From contig JACPDN010000010.1 in assembly GCA_016183985.1 (NCBI GenBank), forward strand, positions 310,001 to 374,000: DNA of 64,000 bases, in the 5' to 3' direction. The translations under genes were made by a program, and so were the position numbers. A model generated the notes under the pieces. That model worked only from the letters and a program-made list of their open reading frames with translations, was not told where the DNA came from and ran no database searches. This DNA is from Pseudomonadota bacterium. GTDB lineage: Bacteria; Pseudomonadota; Alphaproteobacteria; Dongiales; Dongiaceae. Positions 26,652-33,679 of this stretch are shown piece after piece. How positions within the stretch are numbered: position 1 is the first letter of the stretch; each line of letters begins with the position of its first letter.

Positions 26652-27593
26652 TTAGTTTTGCCGCCCGCCGCCGCGATTGATGGCATGTTCATGCCATACA
26701 TAAGCAAGCATCGTGGCAAAGATGATGCCGCCCCCAAGCAGTGTCGCAGCACCCGGAACTTCGTGAAAAAGCAGCCAGACCCAGAGCGGACCCAAGGGTG
26801 TTTCAATGGCGCCCAGCAAGGCGGCTTCGCTCGCGGCCAGTCGTTGGGCGCCCTTGGCATAAAGCACGAAGCCGATGCCTGAGGTGATCGGGCCGAACAA
26901 GGCGAGCCACAGAATGTCATGCGGCGACACGCTGAAAGGTGCTGCGAATGGCAACGCCATCAGCGCCGTGAGGAGACAGGCGCAGGCGCCCACCGCCACC
27001 ATCGGCAAATCGGGATGCCGGCGCAAATAGACCGTGATGACGGCCATCAAAAAGGTCATCAGCAGGGCAAGCCCGTCGCCGCGGAGATTGCTGTCGAAGA
27101 CGCCGGCACCGCCGCCGGCAAAGCTCGGCGCCACCATGATGCCGATGCCGATAGCCGCGAGAAGGCTGGCGATCAGTGCGGCCTTGCTGGGTCTTTCGCG
27201 CAGGATGAGAAAGGCGAGCACCGCCGCGACGAAAGGAACGGCCGCATAGATCAGCGACACTTTGGCAACGGTGGTAAGTGTCAGTGCCGCAATGAAGACC
27301 AGCATCGCCAGTGCGGAGAGCATGGCCGTGACCCAGAACGGCCCCCCGGCGGCCTTAAAGACGCGCCAGCATTGCGGCCCATCACGCAGGCGCATGAAGA
27401 TGAAGAGGGCTGCCGCCCCCAGGCCACCGCGCCAAACCAGCATGGTCCAAAGATCGGTATCAACGACACGGGTAAAGAAGCCGGCAGTACTCCAGGCAAG
27501 GGCCGCGCCGAGAACCAGCAGCATGCCGATCTGGCGCTGCAGGACAAAGCTGCGCAGATCAGTCTCGACGCTTTGGATCCGTGGCAGCGACAA
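26652..27593 (-). CDS. EamA/DMT family exporter
   Basis: About 314 residues with ten membrane helices in two EamA repeats; the first begins RQIGMLLVLGAALAWSTAGF, the second SNLRGDGLALLMTFLMAVIT and shows GPITSGIGFVLYAKGAQRLA and ETPLGPLWVWLLFHE. Members move metabolites such as amino acids or nucleosides out of the cell. The open frame extends to 27851, but the first ~85 residues are Arg/Pro-rich and do not resemble the family. TTG 27593 is chosen because AGAAGG lies nine bases upstream. Substrate unknown. Confidence 0.82.
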   Translation of the reverse strand: MSLPRIQSVETDLRSFVLQRQIGMLLVLGAALAWSTAGFFTRVVDTDLWTMLVWRGGLGAAALFIFMRLRDGPQCWRVFKAAGGPFWVTAMLSALAMLVFIAALTLTTVAKVSLIYAAVPFVAAVLAFLILRERPSKAALIASLLAAIGIGIMVAPSFAGGGAGVFDSNLRGDGLALLMTFLMAVITVYLRRHPDLPMVAVGACACLLTALMALPFAAPFSVSPHDILWLALFGPITSGIGFVLYAKGAQRLAASEAALLGAIETPLGPLWVWLLFHEVPGAATLLGGGIIFATMLAYVWHEHAINRGGGRQN

Positions 27594-28023
27594 GGCATTT
27601 AACCTTCTGGGGTTTCGTCTTGCGGGTGCAGGCCAATGTGGCATGACAACCACGCGTGAACCGAGCACGGGTGGTCGTGCAAAGGCGACAAAGAGTAGCG
27701 GGAATGGGTCAGCCGGAAGCTTGGCCGGTGGATGCCGCATGAGGCGGATCACCCGATCGTCCAGCCGCTCGCAGCGGATGGCGGCCAACCGGCCGGCCAG
27801 GCTCGGGTCCGCGAGACCGGCAGAGCATGTTTCTGGCCACGACCTGCACAACCCGATATTCTTTCTAGCAACCTTTACGATTAAAATAACATGGCGTCGT
27901 ATACCTCTTCGGAGGGCGGGTTAGCGGCCCTGCTATTTTTAGGATGCGGTGCCGGGATGGCCCCGACATAATGCGGGCGCGTACCCCCAAGACAGCGTGA
28001 GAGGCCGGACGGTACCCATCACC

Positions 28024-28911
28024 ATGGCCCGCAAATCACCAGTCCCGCGGCGGATGCCGAAGAAGATTGCGACCGGCCCGCAGAAGTTTCCTGCCGCCGT
28101 GCACGCCGCCATCGATGCGCAGTGGTTCGACGTTGATGCCGTGCCGGTACCGGTGCTGGTGGTGCCGATCAATTATCCGACCGGCTGGCATATCGAGCCG
28201 CATATGCACCGGAAGGCACAGCTGATCTATTGCTGCTCGGGCGTCATGATGGTCGAGACCGCGTACGGGCAATGGGTGGCGCCGTCCAATTGCAGCGTAT
28301 GGGTGCCGGGCGGCATGGAACATGAAATCCACATCACCCGGGCCGCCGAGATGCGGACACTCTATGTCGAGCCGGAGGCGCGTGCGGGACTTCCCGCTCA
28401 ACCTTGCACCTTGGGCGTTGCCCCACTGCTGCGCGAGTTGATCCTCGCCTCGGCGATTTCCGGCACCGCGCCGGATCCCGCAAACTTCATGCCGGGCTCG
28501 CCGAATGGGCATATCGCCGAGGTGCTGCTCGATCAGATCCTCGCCATGCCGCCCAGCGAGCTGCACATTCCGATGCCGGCCGACCGCCGTCTGAAACCCA
28601 TCTGTTCGGCACTGATCGCCGATCCGGGCGACCGGCGCAGCCTCAAGGAATGGGCAGATGAGGCGGGTGCCTCGGACCGCACCATCGAGCGCCTCTTCAT
28701 GCAGGAAACAGCACTCACCTTCCACCGCTGGCGCGAGCAGATGCGGGTGCTCAAGAGCCTCACCCTGCTGCAGGGCGGTCGCGCGGTGAAGAATGTGGCG
28801 CTGGAACTGGGCTTTGCCAACCCAAGCACCTTCATCACCATGTTCCGCAAGACCATGGGCATGACGCCGGGCGCCTATTTGAAGGGCGCGCCGCCAAAGG
28901 ACGATGCTTGA
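28024..28911 (+). CDS. AraC family regulator with cupin sensor domain
   Basis: About 295 residues from ATG 28024; an earlier in-frame ATG (27949) is possible but adds an Arg-rich tail with no match. N-terminal cupin: WHIEPHMHRKAQLIYCCSGV, WVPGGMEHEIHI. C-terminal AraC HTH pair: RRSLKEWADEAGASDRTIER, RAVKNVALELGFANPSTFIT and TMGMTPGAYLKG. Such proteins often control an adjacent exporter; the divergent EamA gene at 26652-27593 is the obvious candidate, with ~430 bases between the chosen starts holding no recognisable gene. Confidence 0.88.
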   Translation: MARKSPVPRRMPKKIATGPQKFPAAVHAAIDAQWFDVDAVPVPVLVVPINYPTGWHIEPHMHRKAQLIYCCSGVMMVETAYGQWVAPSNCSVWVPGGMEHEIHITRAAEMRTLYVEPEARAGLPAQPCTLGVAPLLRELILASAISGTAPDPANFMPGSPNGHIAEVLLDQILAMPPSELHIPMPADRRLKPICSALIADPGDRRSLKEWADEAGASDRTIERLFMQETALTFHRWREQMRVLKSLTLLQGGRAVKNVALELGFANPSTFITMFRKTMGMTPGAYLKGAPPKDDA

Positions 28912-29055
28912 TCAGGCGGCGTCGCTCTGCGGCACAGGTTCTTCGGGCGCGAGCCCTTCCTTGGCCGGCGGCGCCTCAGCCTTCGGCGTATCGGCCGGCC
29001 TGATAACGCGCGGCGCCGGCGTGTCACTGATAACGTCGAAATCGAAACGGGTCAT
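28912..29055 (-). CDS. 47-residue acidic, Pro/Ala-rich small protein
   Basis: ORF begins MTRFDFDVISDTPAPRVIRP and ends with VPQSDAA. Ribosome site AAAGGAG sits seven bases before ATG, the best in the area, and the stop abuts the AraC stop (adjacent bases, opposite strands). The sequence is rich in Pro, Ala, Glu and Asp and likely disordered. Upstream on its strand lie an RBS-masking hairpin (29059-29080), a terminator (29119-29152) and a 26-codon aromatic-rich leader ORF. No family recognised; the layered control is the main reason to think it real. Confidence 0.55.
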   Translation of the reverse strand: MTRFDFDVISDTPAPRVIRPADTPKAEAPPAKEGLAPEEPVPQSDAA

Positions 29056-29058
29056 AAT

Positions 29059-29080
29059 CGGTCTCCTTTGAGTGAGACCG
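29059..29080 (-). promoter_or_regulatory. Hairpin covering the ribosome site of the 47-residue ORF
   Basis: On the minus strand CGGTCTC (29080-29074) pairs with GAGACCG (29065-29059), seven perfect pairs around an eight-base loop. The GAG of the AAAGGAG ribosome site (29063-29069) is inside the stem, so folding should lower translation. Confidence 0.55.
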
Positions 29081-29118
29081 CCTTCCCTCATCTGCCTTGG
29101 GTCATCCCATCTATGCTG

Positions 29119-29152
29119 GAAAAAACAAAGGCCGCCTGGTGGAAGGCGGCCT
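29119..29152 (-). terminator. Intrinsic terminator, probable attenuator stem
   Basis: On the minus strand AGGCCGCCT (29152-29144), loop TCCACC, AGGCGGCCT (29137-29129), then TTGTTTTTTCC. A perfect 9-bp stem with T-run. Its 5' arm can alternatively pair with GGCGGCCT at 29191-29184, at the end of the leader ORF. Confidence 0.8.
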
Positions 29153-29181
29153 GGTTTTCAGATGCGAAGGTGCAGATACCC

Positions 29182-29262
29182 TCAGGCCGCCGGATTATAC
29201 CAGCGGTACCAAAATCGCTGCCCGAGCGAGGCGGCAGCGGAGAGGGTGAGGTTCGTTGTCAT
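29182..29262 (-). CDS. 26-residue aromatic-rich leader peptide
   Basis: Starts MTTNLTLSAAASLGQ and ends RFWYRWYNPAA: five aromatic residues (Phe, two Trp, two Tyr) within six positions near the stop, as in amino-acid attenuator leaders. On the minus strand GCCGCC (29235-29230), GGCGGCCT (29191-29184), AGGCCGCCT (29152-29144) and AGGCGGCCT (29137-29129) give exactly the 1:2, 2:3 and 3:4 pairings of a trp-type attenuator. The only ORF in range after the terminator is the 47-residue one at 28912-29055, not an aromatic biosynthesis gene. The ribosome site is weak. Architecture is seen; regulation is inference. Confidence 0.5.
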   Translation of the reverse strand: MTTNLTLSAAASLGQRFWYRWYNPAA

Positions 29263-29269
29263 GGGCGCA

Positions 29270-29298
29270 ACTCTAGCGGCTCCAGACCCAGCTGGCAA
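29270..29298 (-). promoter_or_regulatory. Sigma70-like promoter of the leader
   Basis: On the minus strand TTGCCA (29298-29293), 17 bases, TAGAGT (29275-29270). The start would lie within a few bases of the leader ATG (29262), giving a nearly leaderless transcript, which would fit the weak ribosome site. Confidence 0.4.
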
Positions 29299-29375
29299 GA
29301 GCAGGTCGCGGACGGGACAGATCGTCACATCGGCATGGGCAGCATCATGATTGTTCCAGCAGAGGGAGGAGCGCG

Positions 29376-29804
29376 ATGAGCGCCGGAAGCAAACATCATC
29401 AGGGGCAATGCCTGTGCGGCGCCGTGCGCTATCGCGTTGCAGGCGGCCTGCGCCCGGTCATCGCCTGCCATTGCTCGCAATGCCGGCGTGCCACCGGGAA
29501 TTATATGACGGCGACGGCCGCGATGCGCGAGACGCTGACCATCGAGGGTGCGCAGAACATCACCTGGTTCACCTCCTCCGACACGGCAAGGCGCGGCTTC
29601 TGCAAGATCTGCGGCTCGAACCTCTTCTGGGAAGGCAAGGATCGGCCCTATACCAGCATCACCGCCGGTTCGCTCGACGGCCCTACGGGCCTGACGCTCG
29701 ACCGGCACATCTATGTGGCCGACAAGGGCGATTACTACGAGATCGCCGACGGCGTCGCCCAATCACAGGAATTCGAAGGCTACGATCCGATGCCGCCGAA
29801 ATAG
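29376..29804 (+). CDS. GFA/CENP-V family zinc protein
   Basis: 142 residues with the Cys pattern of the glutathione-dependent formaldehyde-activating (GFA) fold: GQCLCGAVRY, ACHCSQCRRATG, and FCKICGSNLFWEG supply the structural and labile zinc sites. The family binds zinc and has been linked to formaldehyde-glutathione condensation, though many members have no proven activity. A strong ribosome site (GGGAGGAG) precedes ATG. Followed by rsmC after ~50 bases on the same strand. Confidence 0.88.
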   Translation: MSAGSKHHQGQCLCGAVRYRVAGGLRPVIACHCSQCRRATGNYMTATAAMRETLTIEGAQNITWFTSSDTARRGFCKICGSNLFWEGKDRPYTSITAGSLDGPTGLTLDRHIYVADKGDYYEIADGVAQSQEFEGYDPMPPK

Positions 29805-29853
29805 TGCCTGTTTTGAGGCGACAAGGCCGCACCTTTTCCGCTAAAGCATCGGC

Positions 29854-30915
29854 ATGCTCGACCCGGCCCTCGATACCCTGCTGCTGCCTTTTACGACGCG
29901 TGCGCTCGTCTGGCCCAAGGCTGGGCAGATCCTGTTTCTGCGTGCGCGGATGGGTCAGGCGTTGATGCAGCCGGATGTGCCGCGTGGGCGTTTCTTGTGC
30001 CGGCAGACATTCCAGCCTTTCGCCAAGGAATTATCGCTGGGGCAACTGGCGCTGGATCGCGGGCCGGAAAATGCCGCTGGCCCGTTTCCCATGACGCTCG
30101 TCCTGCCGCCGCGCCAGCGTGAAGAGGCGCGCTATCTGTTGGCGGAGGCCGTGATGGCGACAAGTCCTGGTGGCGTCATCGTGGCGGCCGCCACCAACAC
30201 CGAGGGCGCCCGGTCGATCGAGGCCGATTTTGCCAAACTTACCGGCGATGTCGTGTCATTGTTCAAGAATAAGAGCCGCGTCTTCTGGGTGACCCTGGAT
30301 CCGGAGCGTATCGATCCTGCACTCGTGCAGGAATGGCTGGCGCTGGGCGCGCCGCGCCGGCTGACAAGCGACGCGCGCTTCCTCACTCGGCCTGGCCTTT
30401 TCGCCTGGGACCGCATCGATGCGGGTTCCGCTCTTCTCGCCCAGCATCTGCCGGCCGATCTTGCCGGAAGCGGCGCCGATCTCGGCTGCGGCTTTGGCTA
30501 TTTGAGCGCCGAGGTTCTGGCGCGCTGTCCGAACGTCAGCGAACTGGCGCTCTATGAAGCGGAGCGGTTGGCACTCGATCTTGCCTGCGAGAATCTGACG
30601 CCGCTTGCCGGCAAGGTGCGGCTCGATTTTCTATGGCAGGACGTGACCGAGGGCTTGCGCGGCAGCTATGACTTCATCGTCAGCAACCCACCCTTTCATA
30701 CCGGGCGTGCCGACCGGCCGGATCTGGGGCAGGCCTTCATCATCGCCGGCGCCAAGGCGCTGAAACCCGGCGGGCGCATGTTCTTTGTCGCCAATCAGCA
30801 TCTGCCCTATGAGGCGACCTTTGCCGCCCATGTGGCACGGCATCGCATCATCACGAGCACGGATGGCTACAAGATCATCGAGGCGATCAACATCCAGGCG
30901 GTGAGTGCGCGATGA
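29854..30915 (+). CDS. rsmC: 16S rRNA (guanine-N2) methyltransferase of the RsmC family
   Basis: 353 residues: a degenerate N-terminal methyltransferase-like half and a C-terminal catalytic half with SAM motif DLGCGFGYLSAEVLA (about residues 208-223) and the RNA-MTase motif VSNPPFHTG, followed by KALKPGGRMFFVANQHLPY. RsmC methylates G1207 of 16S rRNA. It overlaps rsuA by four bases (ATGA), so two 16S rRNA modification genes are translationally coupled. Confidence 0.87.
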   Translation: MLDPALDTLLLPFTTRALVWPKAGQILFLRARMGQALMQPDVPRGRFLCRQTFQPFAKELSLGQLALDRGPENAAGPFPMTLVLPPRQREEARYLLAEAVMATSPGGVIVAAATNTEGARSIEADFAKLTGDVVSLFKNKSRVFWVTLDPERIDPALVQEWLALGAPRRLTSDARFLTRPGLFAWDRIDAGSALLAQHLPADLAGSGADLGCGFGYLSAEVLARCPNVSELALYEAERLALDLACENLTPLAGKVRLDFLWQDVTEGLRGSYDFIVSNPPFHTGRADRPDLGQAFIIAGAKALKPGGRMFFVANQHLPYEATFAAHVARHRIITSTDGYKIIEAINIQAVSAR

Positions 30916-31613
30916 AACTGGTCAAGCACCTTGCCAATCTGGGCTATGGCAGCCGCAAGGAAGTGACGGCGATGATCCGCAACGGCCGCTTCACCGATGC
31001 CGCCGGCAACGAGATCGACGAAGATTCCGACGTCGCCCATGGCGAGCTGCGCTTCGACGGCGAGAAGCTGGATCCCGACGCCAGCGCCGTCATCATGCTC
31101 AACAAGCCGTTGGGTGTGACATGCTCGACCAAGGATCCGGGGCGCATCGTCTATGACATCCTGCCGATGCGCTGGCGCTTCCGGAAACCGCCGATTTCGC
31201 CCATCGGCCGCCTCGATCGGGATACGTCGGGGTTGCTGCTCTTCACCGCCGATGGCGGTTTTCTGCACCGGGTCATTTCACCCAAATCCAACGTGCCGAA
31301 GATCTATGAAGTGACGCTGGCGCGACCGCTCGAAGGGCATGAGGGCGCGCTTTTTGCCAGCGGCACCTTGATGCTGGAATCGGAAACCAAGCCGCTGCTG
31401 CCGGCGGAAATGATCGTGACCGGTGAAAAGTCGGCACGCCTCACCCTGCATGAAGGCCGGTATCACCAGGTGAGACGCATGTTCGCCGCCACCGGCAACC
31501 ATGTCGATGCCCTGCACCGCGCGGCGATCGGCACGCTCACTTTGGGCGATCTGCCGGAAGGAGAATGGCGGGAGCTTTCGGCCGAAGAGATCGGTCGCGT
31601 CATCCTCCCTTAA
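30912..31613 (+). CDS. rsuA: 16S rRNA pseudouridine synthase, RsuA family
   Basis: 233 residues. N-terminal S4-like RNA-binding domain (MKLVKHLANLGYGSRKEVTA), linker, then the catalytic domain with MLNKPLGVTCSTKD and the active-site Asp in GRLDRDTSGLLL. The C-terminal motif EGRYHQVRRMFAATGNHV is typical. RsuA isomerises U516 of 16S rRNA. Its stop overlaps the stop of the CPBP gene on the other strand by four bases. Confidence 0.9.
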   Translation: MKLVKHLANLGYGSRKEVTAMIRNGRFTDAAGNEIDEDSDVAHGELRFDGEKLDPDASAVIMLNKPLGVTCSTKDPGRIVYDILPMRWRFRKPPISPIGRLDRDTSGLLLFTADGGFLHRVISPKSNVPKIYEVTLARPLEGHEGALFASGTLMLESETKPLLPAEMIVTGEKSARLTLHEGRYHQVRRMFAATGNHVDALHRAAIGTLTLGDLPEGEWRELSAEEIGRVILP

Positions 31614-32278
31614 GCGAAGGCGAAATAATCCAGCAGATAATGGGCAAAGCCGACCGGCCAAAGCGAACCGGTGCGGCGATAGCAGGCCATGGCCAACACG
31701 CCATAGAGTGCTGCGGCGATCATGCCGGCCGGCGCCCGCCACCAGTGATAGAGGCCAAAGAGCAGCCCGGTCACCAGGATCGTCCGCCACATGCCCCAGC
31801 CCAAGGCCGCAAAGACCTGGCTGCCGAGCTTGCGGAAGACCAGTTCCTCATGGAGTGCTACCAGAGCCAACCCCAGGGTGATGTCGAAGGCATAGAGCAT
31901 GCCTTTGGGCTGCGGGTATTGCCCAAGCGGCAGTTGCGGGAAAAGCGAAAAGAGATAGCTGTCGACGGGAAAGGCGCGAAAGAGGACGGCGATGCCCGCG
32001 ACCCAAAGGACCGCTTCCAGCGTGCCGACCTTGAGATCGTCCTGCTGGCGCAGGCACCAGCGCCCGGCCGGCAGAATGAAGATCACGGCAATGGCGGCAA
32101 TCCGCCCGGCATAATCCGCGAGCAGCCAGGGCAATGCCTCGGTCTGGCCCAAGCGGTAGAGCTGGGTGGGCAGCATGGCCAGCATCGCCAGAACAAAGCA
32201 GATGGCCAAACGCTGCGAGCGGGGAACGGAATCCGCCCGCACGCGCTGCCCCTGCAGCAATAACTCGATATCCGTCAT
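31610..32278 (-). CDS. CPBP family intramembrane glutamic protease
   Basis: 222 residues, about six to eight membrane helices. The catalytic motifs are present: HEELVFRK (EExxxR), GLYHWW (FxxxH-type) and HYLLDYFA (HxxxD). The family includes CAAX prenyl protease relatives and bacteriocin-immunity-type proteins that cleave within the membrane. Faces rsuA tail to tail. Substrate unknown. Confidence 0.85.
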   Translation of the reverse strand: MTDIELLLQGQRVRADSVPRSQRLAICFVLAMLAMLPTQLYRLGQTEALPWLLADYAGRIAAIAVIFILPAGRWCLRQQDDLKVGTLEAVLWVAGIAVLFRAFPVDSYLFSLFPQLPLGQYPQPKGMLYAFDITLGLALVALHEELVFRKLGSQVFAALGWGMWRTILVTGLLFGLYHWWRAPAGMIAAALYGVLAMACYRRTGSLWPVGFAHYLLDYFAFA

Positions 32279-32442
32279 GCTGCCCCCCCGATGGCCGCAT
32301 CCAGTTTTCCAACCCCGGAAACCAGCATGCCAGCAGGGGGCGGCGGCAGACTGTGACGGCCATCACATTCCATCGGCAACGGGGGAAAACCGATGGAATA
32401 GACCGGGATCGACGGAAATCCCGGGCCTATCGCAGATACCGC

Positions 32443-32715
32443 TCAGCGATAGAAATAGGGGTCGAGTACCCGGACCTCGGTAATATCGTTCACCGGCAGA
32501 TTGGTCTTGCCCGCCGCGCGACGGATCGCTTCCGGATTGGGCCCGTCATAGATGCAATAAGACTTCTTCTTGTCCACACTGACGTAGGAATGAACCCAGG
32601 TAACACCGTCGGCCAGGTTGGTTTCGACGACCTTGAGGCAGGCCTTGGCGCCTTCGTCGTTGATGGGAACGACGAGACCGGCGGCGAAAGAGCGCTCGAC
32701 GATATAGCGGGGCAT
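32443..32715 (-). CDS. DUF4242 protein
   Basis: 90 residues from ATG 32715, which has AAAGGAG six bases upstream; the open frame extends further upstream to 32871 but without support. The sequence MPRYIVERSF, GVTWVHSYVSVDKKKSYCIY, DGPNPEAIRRAA is the ferredoxin-like DUF4242 fold; a Streptomyces member binds nickel, while most are uncharacterised. Separate transcription unit from the DUF1127 gene, 112 bases away. Confidence 0.85.
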   Translation of the reverse strand: MPRYIVERSFAAGLVVPINDEGAKACLKVVETNLADGVTWVHSYVSVDKKKSYCIYDGPNPEAIRRAAGKTNLPVNDITEVRVLDPYFYR

Positions 32716-32827
32716 GTTCTTCTCCTTTGATTTTGCCAACCGGTTGGCTCCGGCCCGGCAAAGGCTAGGCAAGAGAAGAAGGGGCATCATCGGGAGTCCT
32801 CCCCATTTTGTGGCCGCCCCGTGGCAC

Positions 32828-33052
32828 CTAACCCTGCCAGGGCAGCTTGCGAATCTCCATCTCGACATCAACGCCGGTGAGGCCGATATCCTTGAGCATG
32901 TGCGCGCTGAGGCCGCTCAGGCGCCGGCGCTGCTGCATGCGCTCCTGCCAATCGAGGCAGAGATGAACGAGGCGCGCAAGCCAGCCCGGACGAAAGCCGT
33001 GCCTGGCCGGCCGGGGCCGATTGGCAGCCTGATACGAAAAGGGCGTTTCCAT
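32828..33052 (-). CDS. DUF1127 small arginine-rich protein
   Basis: 74 residues ending with the DUF1127 signature RRRLSGLSAHMLKDIGLT after a basic stretch. GGGAG lies nine bases before ATG 33052. DUF1127 proteins are small regulators in alphaproteobacteria; some bind RNA and influence small-RNA turnover or phosphate and carbon metabolism. Four bases separate it from the upstream GNAT gene, so the two are co-translated. Confidence 0.85.
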   Translation of the reverse strand: METPFSYQAANRPRPARHGFRPGWLARLVHLCLDWQERMQQRRRLSGLSAHMLKDIGLTGVDVEMEIRKLPWQG

Positions 33053-33056
33053 GATG

Positions 33057-33608
33057 TCAAAGCTCCCGCTCGAAGAAGCAGAGCCAGGTATCGAGGCCCG
33101 CTTCGAGCGCGTGATAGGGGGCAATACGGTTGAAGCCGAGGCTTTCATAAAGGCGGATCGCCTCGTTCTGCCGATGGCTGGTATCGAGACGGATGGCGCG
33201 GTAGCCGATCGCCATGGCCTGCATGATGGCCCGCTCGGCCAGCGCCCGGCCAAGGCCGAGGCCGCGAAACGGCTCATCGAGAAAGAGCCGCTTCATCTCG
33301 GCGATGCCAAGGCCCAGATTGCGCAAGGCGACGCAACCCGCCGGCCGGCCGCGGTGATAGGCGACGAACAACGCGCCATGGGGCGGCGCATAGGCGCCGG
33401 GCAGGTCCGCCAGTTCCTGGTTAAAACTCGTCTCGTCGAAATAGCGATCAACGAGGGCGATGTCGGCGACATGGCGCCGGCGATGCCAGGCGACAAAGGC
33501 CCGCATCAGACCGCGCGCGTCGTCAAGCTCGGTGGGCGTCGTGGCGTGGACGATATCGTGACTTGCGCCGGCTTCGGGCTGGTACCTTTGTAATCGGGAT
33601 TGCGACAT
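33057..33608 (-). CDS. GNAT family N-acetyltransferase
   Basis: 183 residues from ATG 33608 (AGGA six bases upstream). Acetyl-CoA site: EMKRLFLDEPFRGLGLGRAL (R/Q-x-x-G-x-G/A type), then YRAIRLDTSHRQNEAIRLYE and LGFNRI, typical GNAT motifs. Acceptor unknown. Forms an operon with the DUF1127 gene and is preceded by the LuxR-type regulator on the same strand. Confidence 0.9.
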   Translation of the reverse strand: MSQSRLQRYQPEAGASHDIVHATTPTELDDARGLMRAFVAWHRRRHVADIALVDRYFDETSFNQELADLPGAYAPPHGALFVAYHRGRPAGCVALRNLGLGIAEMKRLFLDEPFRGLGLGRALAERAIMQAMAIGYRAIRLDTSHRQNEAIRLYESLGFNRIAPYHALEAGLDTWLCFFEREL

Positions 33609-33679
33609 GATCATTCCTGCATTGTTTCCGATACGGCCAAACTAGGAACGCGGGCGCCTCTCAGCATCGGGAGGACTCC

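Noticed and set aside
27594..27851. N-terminal 86-residue extension of the EamA exporter
   Set aside because: Arg/Pro-rich and unlike the family; the TTG at 27593 has a good ribosome site and puts the first helix at the N-terminus.
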